Positions 6,729 to 11,795 of a stretch of 13,703 bases of DNA are shown piece by piece (the first letter of the stretch is position 1; the number at the start of each line of letters is the position of its first letter). A model generated the notes under the pieces. The model saw nothing but the letters and a program-made list of their open reading frames with translations, had not been told where the DNA came from and did not search any database. A program made the position numbers and the translations under genes. The DNA is from Leptospira sp. (lineage in GTDB: Bacteria > Spirochaetota > Leptospiria > Leptospirales > Leptospiraceae), in contig JAPZRK010000084.1 of assembly GCA_027531445.1 (NCBI GenBank), positions 5,001-18,703 on the forward strand. Direction: 5' to 3'.

Positions 6729-8423
6729 TTATTTTGGTACTGCTTCAGATACAGTCTCTTTGAACTGATCCAATGTGTAAATTTCGTATTCATAGCCTTG
6801 TTCGGTGAGAAACAATTGGCGGTTTTGTCCAAAACGCTCTTCGTTTGTGTCTCTTGAAATTAAGGAGTAGAATATCGCTGTATTGTCATTGACCTTCGGA
6901 CGAAGGATCCTTCCCAATCTCTGCGCCTCTTCTTGCCTACTACCAAATGTTCCAGAAACCTGGATCGCAATATTTGCATCTGGTAAATCGATCGAGAAGT
7001 TTGCCACTTTGGAAACGACAAGTTGTTTGATCTGACCTGATCGAAAGGCTTGGTACAATTCTTGTCTTTCAGGAAGCGGAGTTTTACCCGTAATCAGCGG
7101 TATTTTAAACGTTTGTGAAATCTCTTCTAATTGGTTTATGTATTGGCCAATGATTAAGATGTTATTCGTTATATGCTTCTTTAAGATAAAATCTATAGCT
7201 TTCAATTTTTCAGGATTTTCAGAAGCGAGACGGAACTTCTCACGATCATCTGCAACCGAATAACGCATACGCAGATCTTCTTCCATCGGAACACGTATCT
7301 CGATACAATTTGCTTCTGCAATCCAAGACTTTGCTTCCAACTCTTTCCAAGGAACATCGTATTTTTTCGGACCGATGAGCGAGAATACATCTTCTTCCAA
7401 TCCATCTTCCCGAACGAGGGTCGCTGTAAGACCTAACCTACGTTTTGCCTGGAGTTCCGATGTCATTCTAAAAACGGGAGCTGGTAACAAGTGGACCTCA
7501 TCATACACAATGAGTCCCCAGTTGTTGGCACTGAAAATGTGGAAGTGAGTAAAATCCCCGCCCTTCTTCTTGCGGTGAGTCAAGATGTTATATGTGGCGA
7601 TGGTGATGGGTTTGATCTCTTTCATTTCACCAGAATACTCACCAATATCCGACTCAGGGATATCTGTTTTATCCACGATCTCATTTCTCCATTGACGGAT
7701 GGACAAAGTGTTTGTTACAAGAATCAGAGTTTCAGCTCCAACGATTTGCATTACACCCATACCCACGATGGTTTTTCCCGCACCGCAAGGAAGTACAACC
7801 ACACCAGAACCACCTTCATTGCGTCCACCAGCGTGGAAAGCTTCCACGGAGGCTCGTTGGTAGTCTCGCATACCGAATTTGGTTCCACCTTTTGTCGTTG
7901 GACGTAAGTTAAATGGATATTTATTACCCTCGTCATAACCAGCAAGGTCTTCGACAGGAAAACCGATCTTAATCAAAGCCTGTTTGATATGGCCCCGGTA
8001 TTCCTTTTTAATACGAATTTTGTCGCCTTCCATACCATCAACAAACGGCTGTACGGCTCTATTATTGGCAATCTCTGTGATGAAACCCATTTCGTTAGAA
8101 ATGATGTATAATTCCCCGGTCTCTTCCTTAACCAGTTTCACCTTGCCATAACGAGAAATCTGTTCTTTGATTTCGTTAATGACGTTTTTTGGGACAGAGT
8201 ACCTTGCAAAAGAAATCAGGCCGTCAATGATCTCTTCTGCAGTCATCTTGATCGAGGCGGCATTCCAGAGAGACAACGGAGAGATGCGATAGGTGTGCAT
8301 GTATTCCGGACTTTTTTCTAATTCTGCAAACTTTGCAATGAGATCACGACATGGTTCGAACTCAGGGTTATCAACCTCAAGGAGCATCGTTTTATCGCTT
8401 TGTACTGTGAGTGGTTTGGCCAT
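6729..8423 (-). CDS. xpb: XPB-like DNA repair helicase (superfamily 2)
   Basis: This 564-residue ATP-dependent 3'-5' helicase is related to eukaryotic XPB/Rad25, which opens DNA in transcription and nucleotide excision repair; bacterial versions are known in spirochaetes and actinobacteria. An N-terminal domain (about 1-175) is followed by two RecA-like domains. Motifs are Walker A LPCGAGKT with Lys217, motif II DEVH (308-311), motif III GLTAT (331-335), the RED motif (338-340, within LVREDG), which is diagnostic of XPB, and motif VI QRLGRILRP (501-509). All are intact. AGGGA lies 7 nt before the ATG at 8421-8423. It heads the run leading to the aminotransferase, SH3 and hydrolase genes. A Bax1-type nuclease partner, known from archaea, is not next to it, although the upstream neighbour is an unrelated-looking Uma2 nuclease-fold gene on the same strand 351 bp away. 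No convincing promoter or LexA box was identified. Confidence 0.93.
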   Translation of the reverse strand: MAKPLTVQSDKTMLLEVDNPEFEPCRDLIAKFAELEKSPEYMHTYRISPLSLWNAASIKMTAEEIIDGLISFARYSVPKNVINEIKEQISRYGKVKLVKEETGELYIISNEMGFITEIANNRAVQPFVDGMEGDKIRIKKEYRGHIKQALIKIGFPVEDLAGYDEGNKYPFNLRPTTKGGTKFGMRDYQRASVEAFHAGGRNEGGSGVVVLPCGAGKTIVGMGVMQIVGAETLILVTNTLSIRQWRNEIVDKTDIPESDIGEYSGEMKEIKPITIATYNILTHRKKKGGDFTHFHIFSANNWGLIVYDEVHLLPAPVFRMTSELQAKRRLGLTATLVREDGLEEDVFSLIGPKKYDVPWKELEAKSWIAEANCIEIRVPMEEDLRMRYSVADDREKFRLASENPEKLKAIDFILKKHITNNILIIGQYINQLEEISQTFKIPLITGKTPLPERQELYQAFRSGQIKQLVVSKVANFSIDLPDANIAIQVSGTFGSRQEEAQRLGRILRPKVNDNTAIFYSLISRDTNEERFGQNRQLFLTEQGYEYEIYTLDQFKETVSEAVPK

Positions 8424-8628
8424 AATAATTCCCTCTCAAAAAACCAGGCTGAGAAGCAAATATGACCTGTCAAGTCTTTTGATTTTAAAAGATTTTGCGT
8501 GCGAAATCATCCGAAAAACTGCGTTTTGGATGCAAGAAATCGGATCTCGCATCAGTGCGCCACCTAATGCCAGATAGATGCTCCTGAATGTTTGAAATTA
8601 ATATGCTTGACGAAAAAAGGGATCATTC
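8424..8628. other. Non-coding region upstream of xpb
   Basis: This stretch holds the presumed 5' region of xpb on the minus strand. A perfect minus-strand TTGACA (8469-8474 on the plus strand as TGTCAA) lacks a matching -10 at normal spacing. A low-GC inverted repeat (TCTTTT, 6-nt loop, AAAAGA) lies near 8475-8492. A stronger bulged hairpin (8508-8532) and a small hairpin CGCA-TCAG-TGCG (8548-8559) are listed separately or noted here. No gene with a credible ribosome site was found inside it, and no known riboswitch was recognised. Confidence 0.5.
8508..8532 (-). other. Bulged hairpin in the presumed xpb leader
   Basis: CATCC (8508-8512) pairs with GGATG (8528-8532) and AAAAC (8515-8519) with GTTTT (8523-8527), leaving a 2-nt bulge and a 3-nt loop: ten base pairs in all. 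GCGA at 8501-8504 and TCGC at 8547-8550 could close a wider stem around it. It lies 85-109 nt upstream of the xpb ATG. Whether it is transcribed is unknown; the pairing is seen, any regulatory role is inferred. Confidence 0.35.
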
Positions 8629-8781
8629 ATGACACAACCGTTACTCTTGGGCACCCCCATCCTTGCTCGCAAGTGCTGGGCCGCGCTTTCCGCTGCAATC
8701 TTTGCCATCTCATTTGATTCCAGTTTTAATGTTGCAGGCAAAGGATTTTCGCTGCAATCGCTGGTGCAGGAATCTCAGTAA
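8629..8781 (+). CDS. Short 50-codon ORF with good ribosome site, unknown function
   Basis: An ATG at 8629 opens a 50-residue frame ending in TAA (8779-8781). AAGGG lies 7 nt before the ATG, a better site than several long genes here have. The product starts MTQPLLLGTPILARKCWAAL, is hydrophobic around residues 17-29 (WAALSAAIFAISF), and ends with a Gln/Ser-rich tail. The GC-richer composition of 8640-8690, and a 10-base direct repeat (CGCTGCAATC at 8691-8700 and 8751-8760), set it apart from its neighbours. I have an unverified impression of similar short sequences scattered in Leptospira genomes, so it could be an interspersed repeat or part of a small RNA rather than a protein gene. It overlaps the convergent Uma2 gene by 7 bp. 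No promoter was clear; TTGACG (8605-8610) has no partner. I do not recognise a protein family. Confidence 0.35.
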   Translation: MTQPLLLGTPILARKCWAALSAAIFAISFDSSFNVAGKGFSLQSLVQESQ

Positions 8782-9344
8782 AACGTATCCCTCTGAAGAA
8801 CAAACCCTTTCAGAAGTTCGCTTTCGCACACCTCACCACTTTTCTTTTCCCATTTATTTTTGTTACGATTGATCAAAACAAACAAAGTCTTGGCGGCAGG
8901 ATCAATGATCCAATATTCCTTCACACCATTTAACAGATAACGATCTGCTTTGATACCTAGATCACGATTTCGAGTGGAATCACCTAATACTTCGCAAACG
9001 AGATCGGGAACGCCATGGATATGGCCTTTGACAATGGAGAGATTTTGATTTAAAATAAAGCTAATGTCAGGTCGGATTACATCGCCTCCATCGGGCAGAA
9101 AGATATCTACCTCGTTTGTAATTTTCCCGCATCGACTGCTTTCCAAGTAGGATTGAAGAAAGTAGCTAAACCGACTTACCAAATTTCCATGATCAAAAAT
9201 ACCACTTGGACTCAATTCCAACACTCCATCGATCATGTCGTATTTAAATCCATCATCGGGAAGGCTGAGATATTCTTCTCTAGTAACCTTCCAGTCAGAA
9301 TATTTGGGAGATTCTTTGGTGATTGTGGTATCTGCCATGATCAT
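8775..9344 (-). CDS. Uma2-family (DUF820) PD-(D/E)XK nuclease-fold protein
   Basis: Uma2/DUF820 proteins have a restriction-endonuclease-like fold; their biological role is mostly undetermined, and many occur in large paralogous sets. The 189 residues are normal length. Visible family marks are the acidic IDGVLELSPSG (38-48), RPDISFIL with Asp93, CEVLGDSTRNRD with Glu118, Lys132 in GIKADRYL, and the NGVKEYWIIDP block (139-149). The putative catalytic set Glu43, Asp93, Glu118, Lys132 is complete, so an active site is plausible. Two close ATGs compete: 9342-9344 has a weak AGAG 6 nt upstream, whereas the promoter described separately would start the RNA exactly at the second ATG (9336-9338, 187 residues, MADTTITKES). 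It ends in TGA and overlaps the short convergent ORF by 7 bp. It is 351 bp from xpb and 255 bp from the ATPase, so it is probably its own unit. Confidence 0.88.
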   Translation of the reverse strand: MIMADTTITKESPKYSDWKVTREEYLSLPDDGFKYDMIDGVLELSPSGIFDHGNLVSRFSYFLQSYLESSRCGKITNEVDIFLPDGGDVIRPDISFILNQNLSIVKGHIHGVPDLVCEVLGDSTRNRDLGIKADRYLLNGVKEYWIIDPAAKTLFVLINRNKNKWEKKSGEVCESELLKGFVLQRDTFY

Positions 9345-9372
9345 ATTTTACTCTAAAGTAAATGGTTGTCAA
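9345..9372 (-). promoter_or_regulatory. Candidate promoter of the Uma2 gene
   Basis: On the minus strand a perfect -35 TTGACA (9367-9372), a 16-bp spacer and a -10 TAAAAT (9345-9350) stand directly before the gene. A normal 6-nt discriminator puts +1 at 9338, the A of the second ATG, predicting a leaderless mRNA. The match is seen; use by the main sigma factor is inferred. Confidence 0.6.
9347..9362. promoter_or_regulatory. Inverted repeat in the Uma2 promoter, operator candidate
   Basis: TTTACT (9347-9352) and AGTAAA (9357-9362) form a perfect 6-bp inverted repeat with a 4-bp centre. It covers part of the -10 and most of the spacer of the promoter above, where a bound dimer would block RNA polymerase. 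No regulator is assigned. Being A/T-rich, the repeat could be chance. Confidence 0.4.
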
Positions 9373-9438
9373 TGGGAATGTTTGGGCCATTTTTATGTGG
9401 GAATGAGGGGAATAATTTAAATCATGAAAGAGTGATTT

Positions 9439-9546
9439 TTAATAACTTAGCATATTCATTGGATTGCCTTCGAGAATTTGTTTGGTGGGATTCGGGTAGC
9501 GGTCTGGAGACTCGAAAAACACATCTCTGCATTTTCTAAAATTGCA
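9439..9546 (-). pseudogene. Possible remnant of a degraded coding sequence
   Basis: Between the ATPase and Uma2 genes a minus-strand frame is open for 35 codons, from just after a TAG (9547-9549) to TAA (9439-9441), with no start codon near its beginning. Its translation ends FESPDRYPNPTKQILEGNPM followed by NMLSY, which has protein-like composition and could be the tail of a lost gene. A 36-codon frame on the same strand beginning ATGGGTAAG near 9563, with GAGG 6 nt ahead, overlaps it and looks less protein-like. No family is recognised, and a chance open frame is possible. The rest of 9345-9599 shows no gene. Confidence 0.2.
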
Positions 9547-9599
9547 CTATGATTGAGCTTACCCATGGAAGGCCTCTATAGCCTCAGCTTATCATCCGT

Positions 9600-10721
9600 C
9601 TAAGTATTCTTCAAATAATTTCGTGCAGACAGCACAGATATCTTGCCTGATTTAAATTCCCTTTTTACATTTGCGACCAGTTGTAAACTGTGTTTTGGTT
9701 CCAACCTTTCGGAATAATACGTAAGACTTTTTGAAACTTGATCATCGCTCCATTTTGCTTCGACTAACATTTCAACTTTGCGATCCGTTGTCACTAGAAA
9801 ATCTACTTCCCTTCCTTCTTTGTCTCTGAGAAAAAACAAAGACTTTCGAAAACCCAACGAATCTTCTTCAAATTGAATGCTCTTTAAGAGGTGCGTTGCC
9901 ACCAGGTTTTCAAACCGAGCCCCCTCATCCCCATCTACATCAGCATTATCATAAAAATACACTTTGAACGGTTTTGATATGGCTCGCGACAATTTATCGG
10001 TGTAAGGACGAACGACAAAAATCAAATACATTCGCTCCAGGATTTCAATCCAACGCTTTACCGTATTGGAGGCAACTTGCAAGTCTGCGGCGAGATTTGA
10101 TACTACAATCAAGGAACCCACGCGGGCTTTGAGTAAATCGACAAGTAACATAATGTTTTGAATTTCATTCACTCGTTCTAAATCACGTATGTCTTCTCGG
10201 ATGATGAGATCAAATCTTTCCTTACGCCACCTACGAGCCGCTCGGTCATCTCCATCCAGAAATGGGTCAGGGAACCCACCAACGGTCATTAGTCTGTGAA
10301 AAGCTTCATCAATTTTCATTTTCTTTGGGAGCTCATCTAACGTAAATGGGTGTAAACGCCAATAATGGTATCTCCCCATCATCGAATCCCCCCCTCGCTT
10401 GTATAAGTCCAACCTAGCGGATCCCGTGATGATAAAATTATGCGATTCATGCTCAGTATCATAAATACCTTTTACAAAATTTTTCCATTTCGGGTATTTA
10501 TGAATTTCGTCTAGGGCGATGAATTTCTCTAATCCCCATTTTTTTGACAAAATGATCTTACGATCCTCACCAGAATCCCAATTGAAATAATTTTTCTCAG
10601 ACTGAAGTCTCTTCAGTAAAGATTTCGCAAGATAGGTCTTTCCGCACTGCCTCGGGCCTCCGATAAAGACCATTTTCTTTTGTAGATCTTGCAAGATAGG
10701 TTCAAAGATATACCGGTCCAT
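9600..10721 (-). CDS. AAA-family ATPase with DUF4143 and nuclease-like C-terminus
   Basis: This 373-residue protein belongs to the widespread AAA_14/DUF4143 family, whose cellular role is not established. The N-terminal P-loop is GGPRQCGKTYL with Lys28; Walker B is FIALDEIHKYP with Asp71-Glu72; a sensor-like IITGSARL follows (97-104). Residues about 205-235 (NLAADLQVASNTVKRWIEIL) look like a winged helix-turn-helix, part of DUF4143. The C-terminus has FENL (270-273), EVDFLV with Asp307, and LVEAKW with Glu321 and Lys323, the spacing of a PD-(D/E)XK nuclease core. All key residues are intact. The ATG at 10719-10721 has no proper ribosome site: AGG is one base away, consistent with the near-leaderless promoter described separately. 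The gene lies 60 bp downstream of dusA on the same strand but appears to have its own regulated promoter. It ends in TAG. It may be part of a transferred accessory segment. Confidence 0.88.
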   Translation of the reverse strand: MDRYIFEPILQDLQKKMVFIGGPRQCGKTYLAKSLLKRLQSEKNYFNWDSGEDRKIILSKKWGLEKFIALDEIHKYPKWKNFVKGIYDTEHESHNFIITGSARLDLYKRGGDSMMGRYHYWRLHPFTLDELPKKMKIDEAFHRLMTVGGFPDPFLDGDDRAARRWRKERFDLIIREDIRDLERVNEIQNIMLLVDLLKARVGSLIVVSNLAADLQVASNTVKRWIEILERMYLIFVVRPYTDKLSRAISKPFKVYFYDNADVDGDEGARFENLVATHLLKSIQFEEDSLGFRKSLFFLRDKEGREVDFLVTTDRKVEMLVEAKWSDDQVSKSLTYYSERLEPKHSLQLVANVKREFKSGKISVLSARNYLKNT

Positions 10722-10725
10722 ACCT

Positions 10726-10785
10726 GGCTATTTTAACATATACGTTATTTCAGTCAAGGCTATTTTAACATATACGTTAATTCAG
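10726..10785. repeat. Two 28-bp direct repeats with 32-bp period, double-operator candidate
   Basis: Unit 1 (10726-10753) and unit 2 (10758-10785) differ at a single base (T10748 versus A10780) and are separated by TCAA. Each holds a near-palindrome: TAACATATACGTTA at 10734-10747 and, longer, TTAACATATACGTTAA at 10765-10780, with one mismatched pair. Unit 1 spans the ATPase promoter from inside the -35 through the -10; unit 2 lies just upstream and contains the dusA stop (10782-10784). A 32-bp period, about three helical turns, would put two bound dimers on the same face of the DNA. No third copy was seen in the window. Confidence 0.75.
10730..10757 (-). promoter_or_regulatory. Candidate promoter of the DUF4143 ATPase gene
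   Basis: On the minus strand TTGACT (10752-10757), a 16-bp spacer and TAAAAT (10730-10735) precede the ATG at 10721. A 6-nt discriminator would place +1 at about 10723, leaving a leader of some two bases. The -35, spacer and -10 sequences use the same layout as the Uma2 promoter. A near-palindrome of the tandem repeat fills the spacer. Confidence 0.55.
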
Positions 10786-11771
10786 CCTTTCCCAAGAAAC
10801 ATATCTATTAGGCTAACATTTGCACTCACAGCATGCATTTTCTCTGAGAAAAATCTCCGAAATGCCCTTGCCCCATGTTGGCCATGATATAGGCCGAGTG
10901 CATGTCGCATCACATGATGCAGCTTAACACCTTGTGATTCCATACCTTTGCAGTATTCTTTTAGGTGTCGCAAAACATCTGCTCGCGAGAGTTTCTGATC
11001 TTCTTTACCAAAAAATATGGAATCCGCATTTGCAAATAAATATGGATTTTCATAAGCCGCCCTTCCTAACATCACACCATCTACATGTGCTAGGTGCTGT
11101 TTCGCATCTTCAAAATTTGTGATCCCACCGTTGATAACTACTGGTAGATTGGGAAATAATCTCTTCACTTCATATACATCGGAATAACGAAGTGGAGGTA
11201 TCTTTCGATTTTCAGCTGGCGACAAACCCTCTAGTATCGCAATCCGTGCATGAATGATGATTCCATCCACACCCGCTTGCGAAATAGTTTCTACAAATTG
11301 GATTAAATCTTCCAATGATTCTTTACCGTTTACACCAATGCGATGTTTGACGGTTACGGGGAGTCGAGTCGAAGCCTTCATTGCATTTACCATATCTGCA
11401 ACGAGTGCAGGCTCTTTCATAAGGCAAGCACCAAAGGAGCCACTCTTGACCCGATCAGAAGGACATCCTACATTTAAATTGATTTCATTATAACCATATT
11501 CCTCGCCAATGAGCGCACAATCTGCGAGTGCTTTCGGATCATCTCCTCCCAACTGCAATGCGATGGGTCCTTCTAAAGGAGAAAAGGCAAGGTATCTATC
11601 TCGATCCTTACTTCGTAAAATGGCTCCAGTAGTCACCATCTCTGTGTACAGGAGCGTTTCCCTGGTTATATGACGCATCAGCCAACGGAAGTGCCTATCT
11701 GTCCAATCCATCATGGGAGCGACAGATAGACGATGAGATGGAATCGTATCCTGAACTTTGTTTGATACCAC
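10782..11771 (-). CDS. dusA: tRNA-dihydrouridine(20/20a) synthase DusA
   Basis: DusA is an FMN enzyme that reduces uridines 20 and 20a in the tRNA D-loop using NADPH. The 329 residues match the E. coli length. Family marks are SVAPMMDWTDRHFR (16-29), LYTEMVTTGAI (41-51), the INLNVGCPSDRV block with catalytic Cys103, VKHRIG with Lys142 (141-146), the DusA-type GLSPAENRKIPPL block and VVINGGI. The start is GTG (11769-11771): an in-frame TAA lies four codons upstream and no other start precedes the conserved region. Its ribosome site is poor, and flhA ends only 24 bp upstream, so translation may depend on read-through from flhA. The TGA stop falls in the second copy of the tandem repeat ahead of the ATPase gene. 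The frame and length are intact. Confidence 0.95.
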   Translation of the reverse strand: MVSNKVQDTIPSHRLSVAPMMDWTDRHFRWLMRHITRETLLYTEMVTTGAILRSKDRDRYLAFSPLEGPIALQLGGDDPKALADCALIGEEYGYNEINLNVGCPSDRVKSGSFGACLMKEPALVADMVNAMKASTRLPVTVKHRIGVNGKESLEDLIQFVETISQAGVDGIIIHARIAILEGLSPAENRKIPPLRYSDVYEVKRLFPNLPVVINGGITNFEDAKQHLAHVDGVMLGRAAYENPYLFANADSIFFGKEDQKLSRADVLRHLKEYCKGMESQGVKLHHVMRHALGLYHGQHGARAFRRFFSEKMHAVSANVSLIDMFLGKG

Positions 11772-11795
11772 TGCTGTATCTTAGACGATGTCGAT

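Noticed and set aside
6249..6857. 202-codon open frame on the plus strand
   Set aside because: It lies antisense to the conserved aminotransferase and xpb genes, crosses both, and its translation has no protein-like conserved blocks; a shadow frame.
7491..7907. 138-codon plus-strand frame antisense to xpb
   Set aside because: It mirrors the helicase motifs on the opposite strand, has no credible ribosome site and no recognisable domain.
8469..8474. Perfect minus-strand TTGACA upstream of xpb as its promoter
   Set aside because: At 15-19 bp spacing the bases offered as -10 are CTCAGC to GCCTGG, none resembling TATAAT, so it was not called.
8662..8673. Palindrome CTTGCTCGCAAG
   Set aside because: Arms of five with a 2-base centre are too short to form an RNA hairpin alone, and it sits inside the short ORF; could be a protein site but there is no further support.
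9452..9565. 36-codon minus-strand frame beginning ATGGGTAAG with GAGG 6 nt upstream
   Set aside because: It overlaps the more protein-like remnant in another frame, has no recognisable composition or family, and no promoter; noted only under the remnant.
9577..9591. GGC...GCC pairing downstream of the ATPase stop as its terminator
   Set aside because: Only three or four pairs form and no T-run follows on the minus strand.
10726..10785. Tandem repeat as attachment-site duplications or a CRISPR-like array
   Set aside because: Only two units exist, spaced by 4 bp, with no copy at the far side of the ATPase gene and no integrase or cas gene; the promoter overlap favours an operator.
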